A DNA stretch of 9,206 nucleotides from Lachnospiraceae bacterium. GTDB taxonomy: Bacteria; Bacillota_A; Clostridia; Lachnospirales; Lachnospiraceae. The position numbers and the translations under genes were made by a program. Within the stretch, counting starts at the first letter, position 1. Every line of letters starts with the position of its first letter. The DNA is taken from the NCBI GenBank assembly GCA_017620345.1, contig JAFZQP010000068.1, positions 1-9,206 of the forward strand, given 5' to 3'. This document shows, piece by piece, positions 1 through 8,737 of the stretch. The notes under the pieces are model-generated. The model did not search any database and was not told the DNA's origin. It was given only the letters and a program-made list of their open reading frames with translations.

Positions 1-1478
1 CACAGCTTATATATGATCTGAAATGCTCAAACAAAAAAGCGCGTATATCGGTCAAACTCGTATCCGAAGCAGGTGTCGGAACGATCGCGGCCGGAGTCGC
101 AAAGGCAGGAGCAGGCGTTGTACTTATCTCCGGATATGACGGGGGAACAGGAGCGGCGCCGATTAGTTCGATACATAATGCAGGCCTTCCGTGGGAACTC
201 GGCCTTGCGGAGACACATCAGACGCTTATGATGAACGGGCTTCGTGACAGCGTTGTTGTCGAAACAGACGGAAAACTCATGAGCGGAAAAGATGTAGCGA
301 TAGCTGCGATCCTCGGTGCGGAAGAGTTCGGATTTGCAACGGCCCCTCTCGTAACACTCGGATGCGTGATGATGCGTGTATGTAATCTTGATACGTGTCC
401 TATGGGGATCGCGACACAGAATCCGGAGCTTCGCAAGAACTTTGCCGGAAAGCCGGAGTATGTTGAAAACTTTATGATCTTTATCGCAAGACAGCTTCGC
501 GAATATATGGCATCCCTCGGAGTCAGGAGCGTTGATGAGCTTGTCGGAAGATATGATCTTCTGAAAGTTAAGAGCGATCTTAAAGGTCATGCGGCAAAAC
601 TTGATCTCGGAAGGATCATCGGACAGAGCCTGCCGCTTTGTGCATCATACGATAAGAAGCGCGCGTTTGATTTTGGCCTTGATGAGCGTAAGGATTCAAA
701 GATCCTGTCAGGTACAAAAGGGATCAAAAAAGCGATCGAGGCAGGATCGGCCGTTGACGTTTCATGTGATGTGGTCAATACGGACAGGGCATTCGGGACC
801 ATGATCGGTTCATGCATAACAAAATATCATCACAAAGGTCTTCGTGATGATGCGGTAAAGATAGAGTGCAAAGGCGCGGGAGGACAGAGCTTCGGTGCGT
901 TCATGCCGAAGGGTGAGACCGTTATTCTGACCGGGGACGCAAACGATTATTTCGGTAAAGGATTATCCGGCGGTAAACTTGTAATAAAGGCGCCGGATGA
1001 TGCGGCATATGATGCCGAGAACAACATTATCATCGGTAATGTTGCACTGTACGGAGCAACGAGCGGTGAAGCCTATATAGCCGGAATGGCCGGCGAGAGA
1101 TTCTGCGTACGTAACTCCGGCGCAAAGAGCGTTGTTGAAGGCGTCGGTGAACACGGATGTGAATATATGACAGGCGGTGTTGCGGTGATCCTCGGAAAGG
1201 TCGGCAAGAACTTTGCGGCCGGCATGAGCGGTGGAATAGCATATGTCCTGGATGAACATAATACGCTGTACAGAAATCTTAATAAAGAACTCGTGCTCAT
1301 GGAAAATCTGGAGGAGAGTTCCGATATCGATGAGGTAAGATCGATGCTCAAAAAGCATCTCGAATATACCGGATCGAAAAAAGCAAAGACTATACTTGCG
1401 GATTTTGATGCATATATCCCCAAGTTCAAAAAGATAATACCCGAAGAATATAAACGGGTACTCAGTGAGGGGGTGTGA
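1..1478 (+). CDS. gltB: Glutamate synthase large subunit, C-terminal part (5' end off window)
   Basis: This is the C-terminal 491 residues of the glutamate synthase (GOGAT) large subunit, about the last third of a usual 1500-residue protein. The first full codon is at position 3. The enzyme makes two glutamates from glutamine and 2-oxoglutarate in the cytoplasm, using electrons delivered by GltD. Seen in the fragment: the end of the FMN-binding synthase barrel, with GYDGGTGAAP at residues 44-53. Next is the 3Fe-4S ligand set C121-X5-C127-X4-C132, in the family motif ending CPMGIATQ. Last is the glycine-rich GXGXG beta-helix domain (about residues 225-420) and a helical tail ending in YKRVLSEGV. 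The N-terminal Ntn glutaminase domain lies outside the window. The reading frame is open without frameshift, and the truncation is only the window edge. The TGA stop lies just before gltD, which fits a GltBD complex. The family call is certain; NADPH rather than ferredoxin dependence is inferred from the adjacent gltD. Confidence 0.97.
   Translation, partial: QLIYDLKCSNKKARISVKLVSEAGVGTIAAGVAKAGAGVVLISGYDGGTGAAPISSIHNAGLPWELGLAETHQTLMMNGLRDSVVVETDGKLMSGKDVAIAAILGAEEFGFATAPLVTLGCVMMRVCNLDTCPMGIATQNPELRKNFAGKPEYVENFMIFIARQLREYMASLGVRSVDELVGRYDLLKVKSDLKGHAAKLDLGRIIGQSLPLCASYDKKRAFDFGLDERKDSKILSGTKGIKKAIEAGSAVDVSCDVVNTDRAFGTMIGSCITKYHHKGLRDDAVKIECKGAGGQSFGAFMPKGETVILTGDANDYFGKGLSGGKLVIKAPDDAAYDAENNIIIGNVALYGATSGEAYIAGMAGERFCVRNSGAKSVVEGVGEHGCEYMTGGVAVILGKVGKNFAAGMSGGIAYVLDEHNTLYRNLNKELVLMENLEESSDIDEVRSMLKKHLEYTGSKKAKTILADFDAYIPKFKKIIPEEYKRVLSEGV
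1468..1473 (+). promoter_or_regulatory. Ribosome binding site deciding the gltD start
   Basis: AGGGGG at the very end of gltB lies 7 nt before the ATG at 1481, but only 1 nt before the in-frame GTG at 1475. The spacing favours the ATG. The GTG would overlap the gltB stop as GTGA, so a coupled start there cannot be fully excluded. Confidence 0.65.
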
Positions 1479-1480
1479 TC

Positions 1481-2986
1481 ATGGGAAAATCAACAGGATT
1501 TATGGAATATGAAAGATGCGATCTGCCGGACATTCCGCCAGCGGAGAGAATAAAGAACTTTGATGAGTTTCATACTCCGCTCTCTGATGAGAAGAGACGG
1601 ATCCAGGCTGCAAGGTGTATGTCATGCGGAGTGCCGTTCTGTCAGGCGGGAGTGATGATAAGCGGTATGGCTTCCGGATGTCCGCTGCACAATCTCGTAC
1701 CGGAGACGAATGAACTCGTCTATCACGGAAATTATGAACAGGCGTACAGGAGACTTTATAAAACACATTCATTTCCGGAGTTTACCGGAAGGGTGTGCCC
1801 GGCCCTGTGTGAGGCTGCATGTACATGCGGACATATCGCAAAAGCGGTAACGACAAAAGACAATGAAAAGGATATAATTGAGTATGCGTTTGAACACGGA
1901 CTGGTAAAAGAAGATGAGCCGAAGGTCCGTACCGGAAAAAAAGTCGCGGTCATAGGAAGCGGCCCGTCGGGTCTTGCGTGTGCACAGCTTCTGAACAGAA
2001 GAGGACACAAAGTCACGGTGTTCGAAAGGTCTGACAGACCGGGCGGACTTCTTCGATACGGTATACCGAACATGAAACTTGACAAGAGGATCGTCGACAG
2101 ACGTATCGGGATCATGAAGGACAGCGGTATAGAGTTCCGGTGCGGTGTTAATGTCGGGGTTGATATAACTGCCGAACAACTGAATGAGGAATTTGACCGG
2201 ATCGTCCTGTGCTGCGGAGCATCCAAACCCCGAGATATAAACGCACCCGGAAGAGACACAGAGGGTATCATGTTTGCTGTGCCATTCCTTCGCGAAGTTT
2301 CCAAAAAGGTCATGGACAGTGATTATGATTATAAGAAAGTGATCGGCGCAAAGGATTTTTCATTCGGAAGTCTTAAGGGAAAAAATGTCATAGTGATCGG
2401 CGGAGGAGATACAGGAAATGACTGCGTCGGTACGAGCATCAGGCTCGGTGCAGCATCCGTTGTTCAGATAGAGATGATGCCGGCAGCTCCGACGGAAAGG
2501 ACCACCTCCAATCCCTGGCCCGAATGGCCCAGGATACTCAAGACCGATTACGGCCAGGAAGAAGCGATATACTGCTTTGGAAAGGATCCGAGGATTTTCT
2601 CCACAACCGTTACGGAATTTGTTGCCGATGAAAAGGGGAAACTTACCGCGGTTAAAACGGTCGGACTTGAAAAGAAGACCGGTAAGGACGGAAAAGTTAC
2701 ATTTGAGCATGTCAAAGGAAGCGAAGACACGTTGCCGGCTGATATTGTTCTTATAGCTGCGGGATTTTTGGGAAGCGAGGAATATGTTACGCAGGCTTTC
2801 GGCGTTGAAGTAAACGCACGCGGCAACGTTTCAACGGAAGATGGCAAATACAGGACGAGCAGTGACCGGATCTTCACGGCGGGAGATATGCATCGCGGAC
2901 AGTCGCTCGTTGTATGGGCGATCGCGGAAGGAAGAGCGGCAGCTGCAGCGGTTGACGAGTCGCTTGTGGGATATACGAATCTGTAG
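1481..2986 (+). CDS. gltD: Glutamate synthase small subunit (NADPH)
   Basis: This 501-residue protein is the FAD-containing small subunit of NADPH glutamate synthase. It oxidises NADPH and passes electrons through its Fe-S clusters to the FMN and 3Fe-4S centres of GltB. The N-terminal cluster domain has C46-X2-C49-X4-C54 followed by C67, then C106, C110, C114 and C116, the usual ligands for two [4Fe-4S] clusters. The FAD dinucleotide fold shows GSGPSG at residues 159-164. The NADPH fold shows GGGDTGND at 307-314. The C-terminal FAD-contact motif is FTAGDMHRGQS at 465-475. The length is slightly above the 470-495 residues common in the family. The ATG at 1481 was chosen over a GTG at 1475 because of ribosome binding site spacing. 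The gene starts 2 nt after gltB, so the two are surely co-transcribed and probably translationally coupled. The same fold is shared by dihydropyrimidine dehydrogenase-type reductases, but the gltB partner fixes the identity. Confidence 0.97.
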   Translation: MGKSTGFMEYERCDLPDIPPAERIKNFDEFHTPLSDEKRRIQAARCMSCGVPFCQAGVMISGMASGCPLHNLVPETNELVYHGNYEQAYRRLYKTHSFPEFTGRVCPALCEAACTCGHIAKAVTTKDNEKDIIEYAFEHGLVKEDEPKVRTGKKVAVIGSGPSGLACAQLLNRRGHKVTVFERSDRPGGLLRYGIPNMKLDKRIVDRRIGIMKDSGIEFRCGVNVGVDITAEQLNEEFDRIVLCCGASKPRDINAPGRDTEGIMFAVPFLREVSKKVMDSDYDYKKVIGAKDFSFGSLKGKNVIVIGGGDTGNDCVGTSIRLGAASVVQIEMMPAAPTERTTSNPWPEWPRILKTDYGQEEAIYCFGKDPRIFSTTVTEFVADEKGKLTAVKTVGLEKKTGKDGKVTFEHVKGSEDTLPADIVLIAAGFLGSEEYVTQAFGVEVNARGNVSTEDGKYRTSSDRIFTAGDMHRGQSLVVWAIAEGRAAAAAVDESLVGYTNL

Positions 2987-3001
2987 CAGGGGTAACATCA
3001 T

Positions 3002-4384
3002 ATGGATGAGCTTCATGAAGAATGCGGCGTATTCGGAGTATACAGCCGGAAAAACATAAATGCCGCGGGGTACATATATTACGGGCTGACCGCGCTTCAG
3101 CACAGAGGTCAGGAGTCCGCGGGAATAGTCGTTTGTGACACGTGCGGACCGATCGGGAATATATGTGCCCACAAGGATATGGGACTTGTAAATGAAGTAT
3201 TTCACAAGGAAACCATCGAAAAACTGAAGGGCAATATCGGTATAGGTCATGTCCGGTATTCAACTGCCGGAGGGAGTACAAAAGAAAATGCCCAGCCGGT
3301 TTTCATCAATTATGCAAAAGGTACTATCGCACTTGCCCATAACGGTAATATAATCAATATCGATGAGATTAGAAATGCCCTGATCGAAGAAGGAGCATCT
3401 TTTAGCGGCAATGCCGACTCAGAGGTGATAGCATATAAGATAGCCGAGGAAAGGATGCACTCTTCATCGATCGAAGAAGCAGCGGAGCGTGTGTCAAAGA
3501 TGCTGCTCGGAGGGTTTGCCCTGCTGATACTAAGTCCCCAGAAGCTCATATGCATCAGGGACCCGTGGGGACTGAAACCGCTTTGTCTCGGAACTATCGA
3601 TGACATGTATGTATGCGCATCCGAGAGCAGCGCGCTGCGTGCGATCGGTGCAGATTATGTCAGGGATGTAGCTCCGGGCGAGATGGTGATGATCACCGGG
3701 GACGGAGTTACGACAAAGCAGATACTTCACGCGGATAAAAGAGCTCATTGTGTGTTTGAGTACATATACTTTGCAAGGCTTGATTCGAAGATAGACGGCA
3801 TAAGCGTATATAACGCCAGGATCGAGGGCGGAAAGGCACTCGCAAAAAGATATCCCGTGGATGCCGATGTCGTGACCGGAGTTCCGGATTCGGGACTTAC
3901 AGCGGCGGCGGGTTTTGCGCAGCAGGCGGGTATCCCGTTTAAGATCGCTTTTGCGAAGAACAGTTATGTCGGGAGGACGTTCATCAAACCGACACAGGAA
4001 GAGCGCACGAGTGCCGTAATGATAAAGCTTCGCGTGATAGAAGATGTTGTAAGGGGTAAGCGTGTTGTACTGACCGATGATTCGATAGTGCGCGGAACAA
4101 CACTTGCGAATATAATAAAGGAGATGAGAAGATTCGGAGCACTCGAGGTGCATGTGCGGATATCATCTCCTCCTTTTTTGTATCCGTGCTATTATGGGAC
4201 TGATGTTCCGGATAATTCGCAGCTTATAGCGAGCGGGCACACAAAGGAACAGATAAGGCAGAAGATAGGCGCGGATTCACTTGAATACCTGTGCATAGAA
4301 GATCTCGATGTTATGACCAATGGCCTGCCTTTGTGCAAGGCATGCTTTGACGGCAAGTATCCGGTCGCAAATGAGGATGTTTAG
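3002..4384 (+). CDS. purF: Amidophosphoribosyltransferase (Fe-S, Bacillus type)
   Basis: This 460-residue protein is glutamine PRPP amidotransferase, which catalyses the first committed step of purine synthesis: PRPP plus glutamine gives 5-phosphoribosylamine. Residues 1-7 (MDELHEE) are a short propeptide, and removing it exposes the Ntn nucleophile C8 in CGVFG. The glutaminase domain continues with QHRGQESAGI (33-42), HVRYST (83-88) and NGN (114-116). The phosphoribosyltransferase domain has the PRPP loop VVLTDDSIVRGTT at 355-367. Four cysteines, C250, C396, C445 and C448 (the last two in LCKAC), sit at the places known to bind the structural, oxygen-sensitive [4Fe-4S] cluster of the Bacillus enzyme. 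This separates it from the cluster-free E. coli type. An AGGGGT ribosome binding site at 2988-2993 lies 8 nt before the ATG. The gene follows gltD after 15 nt and is not next to other pur genes, so it is presumably transcribed with gltBD. Feedback control by AMP and GMP is known for the family but not shown here. Confidence 0.97.
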   Translation: MDELHEECGVFGVYSRKNINAAGYIYYGLTALQHRGQESAGIVVCDTCGPIGNICAHKDMGLVNEVFHKETIEKLKGNIGIGHVRYSTAGGSTKENAQPVFINYAKGTIALAHNGNIINIDEIRNALIEEGASFSGNADSEVIAYKIAEERMHSSSIEEAAERVSKMLLGGFALLILSPQKLICIRDPWGLKPLCLGTIDDMYVCASESSALRAIGADYVRDVAPGEMVMITGDGVTTKQILHADKRAHCVFEYIYFARLDSKIDGISVYNARIEGGKALAKRYPVDADVVTGVPDSGLTAAAGFAQQAGIPFKIAFAKNSYVGRTFIKPTQEERTSAVMIKLRVIEDVVRGKRVVLTDDSIVRGTTLANIIKEMRRFGALEVHVRISSPPFLYPCYYGTDVPDNSQLIASGHTKEQIRQKIGADSLEYLCIEDLDVMTNGLPLCKACFDGKYPVANEDV

Positions 4385-4425
4385 TGACAGGTCACAGATG
4401 ATAAGAATATGGGACGGAGCAGATA

Positions 4426-5502
4426 ATGGACAGAAAGATCGTACTTGAGGACGGAAGCGTATACGAGGGCTTCGGGTTCGGAAGCAGCAGGGACAGGTTT
4501 GTGGAACTTGTTTTTAATACTTCAATGGTAGGATACCAGGAGATAATATCGGACAGGTCATATACCGATCAGGCGGTCGTTATGACGTATCCCGTGATAG
4601 GAAATTACGGAATTTGTGCGGATGATTTTGAGTCCGAAGGACCTATGATATCGGGACTGGTTGTCCGCGAGTTCTGCAGACAGCCGTCGAACTTCAGATG
4701 TATGGAAGACCTTGAGGAAGTGATGAAGAGGTATGACATTGCGGGAGTATACGGCGTCGATACAAGACAGATCACAAGGCACATCAGGGATGTTGGAAGT
4801 ATCAAGGCTCTGATCACGGACAGCAAATGCGATAATGATAAAGCGATCGCGGAAGTAAGAAGCTGGGTGCCGGAAACAGACCAGGTAAAAAGAGCGAGCT
4901 GCGACAAAGCCTACAGGTATAATGAAAACGGCAGCAGGAGCGAAAAACCGGTTGTTGTCATAGACTGCGGGATAAAGCTCAACATTCTTCGTGAGCTGGA
5001 AAAGCGCGGCATACAGGCGGTAGTTGTTCCGTGGGATACGGATGCGACGTCGATACTGACTTATGATCCCGTCGGAGTGTTCATATCAAACGGTCCGGGA
5101 AATCCCGAGGACTGTATCGCGACGATCGAAACGATAAAAAAACTGAAGGGTAAGTTTCCGATATTCGGTATATGCTTGGGGCACCAGATCATAAGCCTTG
5201 CTTACGGGGCAAAAACATATAAACTTAAGTTCGGACACAGGGGCGGAAATCATCCGGTAAAGAATCTTGAAACGGGAAAGATCGAGATCACATCGCAGAA
5301 CCATTCGTATGCTGTTGTTCCGGAAAGTCTTGAGGGCACCGGCCTTAGTGTGACTCACATGAATCTGCTCGATGACACGATCGAAGGTGTTGAGTGTAAA
5401 AAAGATGCGCTGTTTTCGGTGCAGTATCATCCCGAGAGCGCACCGGGTCCGTGTGACAGTGAGTACCTCTTTGACAAGTTCTTAAGGCTCTTAAGGAGAT
5501 AA
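4426..5502 (+). CDS. carA: Carbamoyl-phosphate synthase small (glutaminase) subunit
   Basis: This 358-residue protein releases ammonia from glutamine and channels it to CarB for carbamoyl phosphate synthesis, which feeds pyrimidines and arginine. The N-terminal CPSase small-chain domain spans about residues 1-130, with GYQEI at 36-40 and [12 protein letters not shown] at 110-121. The class I glutamine amidotransferase domain spans about 174-358. Its nucleophile is C250 in GICLGHQ, and the catalytic pair is H335 and E337 in QYHPE. The oxyanion-side motif [10 protein letters not shown] is at 221-230. The length is normal for the family (about 350-380). The ribosome binding site core CGGAG at 4414-4418 sits 7 nt before the ATG. 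The 41-nt gap after purF holds no terminator, PyrR-type attenuator or obvious promoter, so expression most likely depends on readthrough from upstream. Context does not tell whether the product serves pyrimidine or arginine synthesis preferentially; there is one carAB pair here and no pyr or arg neighbour in view. Confidence 0.97.
   Translation: MDRKIVLEDGSVYEGFGFGSSRDRFVELVFNTSMVGYQEIISDRSYTDQAVVMTYPVIGNYGICADDFESEGPMISGLVVREFCRQPSNFRCMEDLEEVMKRYDIAGVYGVDTRQITRHIRDVGSIKALITDSKCDNDKAIAEVRSWVPETDQVKRASCDKAYRYNENGSRSEKPVVVIDCGIKLNILRELEKRGIQAVVVPWDTDATSILTYDPVGVFISNGPGNPEDCIATIETIKKLKGKFPIFGICLGHQIISLAYGAKTYKLKFGHRGGNHPVKNLETGKIEITSQNHSYAVVPESLEGTGLSVTHMNLLDDTIEGVECKKDALFSVQYHPESAPGPCDSEYLFDKFLRLLRR
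5493..5498 (+). promoter_or_regulatory. carB ribosome binding site inside the carA 3' end
   Basis: AAGGAG forms the last codons of carA, ahead of its TAA at 5500-5502, and lies 8 nt before the carB ATG at 5507. Ribosomes finishing carA cover this site, which suggests translational coupling and matched amounts of the two subunits. Confidence 0.75.
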
Positions 5503-5506
5503 TATA

Positions 5507-8500
5507 ATGCCAAAAAGAAGTGACATAAGAAAAATACTTGTTATAGGTTCGGGGCCTATCGTCATAGGTCAGGCTGCGGAGTTTGACTATGCCGGAACCC
5601 AGGCCTGCCTGGCGCTTCGCGAGGAAGGATATGAGGTTGTACTGTGTAATTCCAATCCCGCGACGATAATGACGGATGAAGTCATCGCCGACAAGGTATA
5701 CATGGAGCCGCTCACGCTCGAGTTCATAGCCAGGATAATCCGTACGGAGCGTCCGGATGCGATACTTGCAGGAATCGGAGGACAGACAGGCCTGAACCTT
5801 GCAGTCGCACTTGAGAAAAAGGGTGTCCTTGATGAGTGCAACGTACAGCTTCTCGGGACCAAAGCCGAGAGTATAGAGATGGCTGAAGATCGTGAACTGT
5901 TCAAGGAAATGTGTGAGAGGATAGGAGAGCCGATACTTCCGTCATTGATCGCGGAGTCGATGGAGGAAGGCCTTGAAGCGGCACAAAAGATCGGTTATCC
6001 GGTAGTGCTTCGTCCCGCATATACACTTGGCGGTACGGGCGGCGGATTTGCCGATGATGAAGATGAATTCAGAGAGATAATGAAAAATGCTCTTGAGCTT
6101 TCGCCGGTGCATCAGGTCCTTGTTGAAAAGAGCGTCAAGGGATATAAAGAGATCGAATACGAGGTCATAAGAGATGCGAATGATACCGCGATCGCTGTCT
6201 GTAACATGGAGAACATCGATCCGGTCGGAATTCATACGGGAGACTCGATAGTTGTATGCCCTTCCCAGACACTTACCAACAAAGACTATCAGATGCTCAG
6301 AAGTTCGGCTCTTAAGATAATAAGAGAGCTGAAGGTTGAAGGCGGATGTAATGTACAGTTCGCACTCGATCCGGATTCGTTTGACTATTATCTTATAGAA
6401 GTCAATCCCAGAGTATCAAGATCATCAGCTCTTGCATCAAAAGCAAGCGGATATCCTATAGCAAGGGTATCGGCAAAGATCGCGGTAGGAATGCACCTTG
6501 AAGAGATAGAACTTGCAAATACGGTTGCGTCTTTTGAACCTTCAATGGATTATGTCGTCACAAAGATGCCGCGATTCCCGTTCGACAAATTCACGGACGC
6601 AAATAACAGTCTCGGAACACAGATGAAGGCAACCGGTGAGGTCATGAGCGTCGGACGCTCGATCGAAGAGAGTCTGCTTAAGGCGATAAGGAGTCTTGAG
6701 GTCGGTGCGTTTCATCTGCATCTTGACAAGTTTAGAAACCTTTCGGTCGAAGAACTCAAAGAATACATAAGGATCGGTACCGATGACAGGATATATGCGA
6801 TAGCACAGCTCCTGCGCTGCGGTGTTGACGCTGAGACGATATCGAAGATCACCGGGATCGACAGATTTTTCACATGCAAATTCCGGAACATAACAGAGAT
6901 GGAAAAACAGCTCTCGGACCATGTCGGTGACACGAAAGTTCTGGCAGAAGCAAAACGCATGGGATTTTCCGATAAGGAGATAGGAGTCCTGTGGGATATG
7001 AGTGCGCACTCTGTATTTGACCTTAGAAAACAGCTCGGCATAATGCCTGTATATAAGATGATCGATACATGTGCGTCCGAATTCAGGTCATATGTTCCGT
7101 ATTTTTATTCGACATACGAACATGAAAACGAGTCTGTGGTAACAGATAACAGGAAGATCATCGTGCTCGGTTCCGGACCGATAAGGATAGGACAGGGCGT
7201 GGAATTCGATTATTCGACCGTGCATGCTGTTCTGACGATCAAGAAGCTCGGATACGAGGCGATAATCATCAACAATAATCCGGAGACCGTCTCGACCGAT
7301 TACACAACATCGGACAAACTGTATTTTGAACCACTTTGCGTGGAGGATGTGGTAAACATCGTTGAGATGGAAAAACCCGATGGCGTTATCGCGATACTCG
7401 GAGGCCAGACAGCGATCAACCTCGCGGAGCCGCTGCTTGAATACGGAGTCAGGATAATCGGGACCGACTGCGAAGCTATAGAGAGAGCCGAAAACCGTGA
7501 TGCATTTGAAAAAGTCCTTGAATCACTTCAGATACCTCAGCCGCAGGGCGAAGCGGTTACAACGGTTGAGGACGGAGTGGCGGCGGCCGTAAGGATAGGA
7601 TACCCTGTACTCGTGCGACCGAGCTTTGTCCTCGGAGGAAGGGCGATGCAGATAGTCTCAAAGGATGAAGAGATGAGACATTATCTGCAGACGGCTGTTG
7701 AGGTAGACACCGATAAGCCTGTTCTTGTAGATAAATATATAAAGGGCAAGGAAGTTGAAGTCGATGCGATCTGTGACGGAATGAACGTGTTTGTTCCGGG
7801 AATAATGGAACTTGTCGAGAGGACCGGAGTTCATTCGGGCGACTCGATAAGCGTGTATCCTCCGTTCTCACTATCCGACAAAGTCAAGGGCACGATACTC
7901 GAATATACCAAAAAGCTCGGTATCGGCATCGGGATAGTCGGGCTCTTCAACATACAGTTCATCGTTGATCCGGATGATAATGTGTACATAATCGAAGTCA
8001 ATCCCAGATCATCAAGGACTGTTCCTTTCCTGTCGAAAGCAACGGGGTATTCGCTTGCCGACATAGCAACGAAATGTATACTCGGTATCGGACTGAAGGA
8101 ACAGGGTATATTTGATATCTATCCTGAAGAGAAGAAAAGATGGTGTGTCAAAGTCCCGGCTTTCTCATTCTCGAAGTTAAAGGGCATGGATTCATATCTG
8201 TCGCCTGAAATGAAATCAACGGGTGAAGCGATAGGATACGATGAGACACTTCACAGAGCGATGTACAAGGCGCTTGTGGCATCGGGGATCAAACTGAAGA
8301 ATTACGGAACGGTGATCGTATCTCTTGCCGACGAAGACAAGATCGAGGGAATGCCGCTCATCAAACGATTTTACGATATGGGATTCAATATCGAAGCAAC
8401 AACGCTTACCGGTGAGTATCTGAAGAATTACGGAGTTAAAACGAGGATCAGAAAAAAACTCAGTGAAGGAAGCGAAGAGATACTTGATGCGATCCGTTCG

Positions 8501-8683
8501 GGAAATGTTGCTTACGTCATCAACAGCCGCGCCGTTCTGTCAGGCGTTCACTATGAAGACGGCGCAGCGATAAGACGCTGCGCGATAGAAAACAATGTTA
8601 CGATATTCACATCGCTTGATACGGTGAGGGTATTGCTTGATGTTCTCGAGGAACTGACCATCAAGGTATCGACCATATTCTGA
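5507..8683 (+). CDS. carB: Carbamoyl-phosphate synthase large subunit
   Basis: This 1058-residue protein (E. coli CarB is 1073) makes carbamoyl phosphate from bicarbonate, ammonia supplied by CarA and two ATP. The two homologous synthase halves are visible. The carboxyphosphate half begins [21 protein letters not shown] (from residue 10), with R129, R169, the GGTGGG loop at 175-180 and [18 protein letters not shown] near 298-315. The carbamate half begins [20 protein letters not shown] (from residue 551), with R664, [12 protein letters not shown] at 703-714 and [18 protein letters not shown] at 830-847. An oligomerisation linker lies between them (about 400-550). The MGS-like allosteric domain covers about 930-1058. 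Aligned by eye to E. coli, the nucleotide-contact residues S939, K945, T965, T968, K984 and N1006 are kept, but the T1017 equivalent is R1008. The gene starts 4 nt after the carA stop and is last in the operon, followed at once by a terminator. The frame is intact throughout. Confidence 0.98.
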   Translation: MPKRSDIRKILVIGSGPIVIGQAAEFDYAGTQACLALREEGYEVVLCNSNPATIMTDEVIADKVYMEPLTLEFIARIIRTERPDAILAGIGGQTGLNLAVALEKKGVLDECNVQLLGTKAESIEMAEDRELFKEMCERIGEPILPSLIAESMEEGLEAAQKIGYPVVLRPAYTLGGTGGGFADDEDEFREIMKNALELSPVHQVLVEKSVKGYKEIEYEVIRDANDTAIAVCNMENIDPVGIHTGDSIVVCPSQTLTNKDYQMLRSSALKIIRELKVEGGCNVQFALDPDSFDYYLIEVNPRVSRSSALASKASGYPIARVSAKIAVGMHLEEIELANTVASFEPSMDYVVTKMPRFPFDKFTDANNSLGTQMKATGEVMSVGRSIEESLLKAIRSLEVGAFHLHLDKFRNLSVEELKEYIRIGTDDRIYAIAQLLRCGVDAETISKITGIDRFFTCKFRNITEMEKQLSDHVGDTKVLAEAKRMGFSDKEIGVLWDMSAHSVFDLRKQLGIMPVYKMIDTCASEFRSYVPYFYSTYEHENESVVTDNRKIIVLGSGPIRIGQGVEFDYSTVHAVLTIKKLGYEAIIINNNPETVSTDYTTSDKLYFEPLCVEDVVNIVEMEKPDGVIAILGGQTAINLAEPLLEYGVRIIGTDCEAIERAENRDAFEKVLESLQIPQPQGEAVTTVEDGVAAAVRIGYPVLVRPSFVLGGRAMQIVSKDEEMRHYLQTAVEVDTDKPVLVDKYIKGKEVEVDAICDGMNVFVPGIMELVERTGVHSGDSISVYPPFSLSDKVKGTILEYTKKLGIGIGIVGLFNIQFIVDPDDNVYIIEVNPRSSRTVPFLSKATGYSLADIATKCILGIGLKEQGIFDIYPEEKKRWCVKVPAFSFSKLKGMDSYLSPEMKSTGEAIGYDETLHRAMYKALVASGIKLKNYGTVIVSLADEDKIEGMPLIKRFYDMGFNIEATTLTGEYLKNYGVKTRIRKKLSEGSEEILDAIRSGNVAYVINSRAVLSGVHYEDGAAIRRCAIENNVTIFTSLDTVRVLLDVLEELTIKVSTIF

Positions 8684-8693
8684 CGTTTCAAAG

Positions 8694-8737
8694 GCAGGCT
8701 GATCCCTTTATTTCAGGAGATCAGCCAGCGTTTTTTT
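8694..8737 (+). terminator. Rho-independent terminator after carB
   Basis: An 8-bp perfect stem GGCTGATC (8697-8704) pairs with GATCAGCC (8719-8726). It extends inward by CCT/AGG past one bulged A, and outward by two more pairs past an A-A mismatch. Seven T's follow at 8731-8737. It begins 10 nt after the carB stop and ends the plus-strand operon. The downstream arm and T run are coding DNA for the last residues of the convergent Rrf2 gene. On the minus strand only TTT follows the hairpin, so it should act mainly on the plus strand, with at most weak termination of the convergent transcript. Confidence 0.85.

Noticed and set aside
27..590. A 187-residue open frame on the minus strand antisense to gltB
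   Set aside because: It lies wholly across a well-conserved gltB segment, its product is rich in Cys, His and Arg with no recognisable domain, and it has no evident ribosome binding site. It is a shadow of the coding strand, as are the other long antisense frames across gltD, purF, carA and carB.
1..1478. gltB as a broken or split gene
   Set aside because: The frame is open from the left edge to its normal C-terminal tail with family motifs in order. Only the window boundary cuts it.
2952..2980. TTGACG in the gltD 3' end as a possible -35 for purF
   Set aside because: No hexamer close to TATAAT lies 16-18 nt downstream, so a promoter here is not supported.
4384..4395. Palindrome GTGAC-AG-GTCAC at the purF stop codon
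   Set aside because: The arms are only 5 bp and no T run follows, so it is not a terminator. I know no regulator whose site it clearly matches.
4398..4448. Sixteen-codon frame starting in the purF-carA gap and overlapping the carA start
   Set aside because: It has only a weak upstream ribosome binding site and gives an unremarkable peptide ([16 protein letters not shown]). The real carA start has a better site.
5507..8683. Large internal repeat within carB
   Set aside because: The two similar halves are the known ancient duplication of the carbamoyl-phosphate synthase large subunit, not a new repeat or a fusion.
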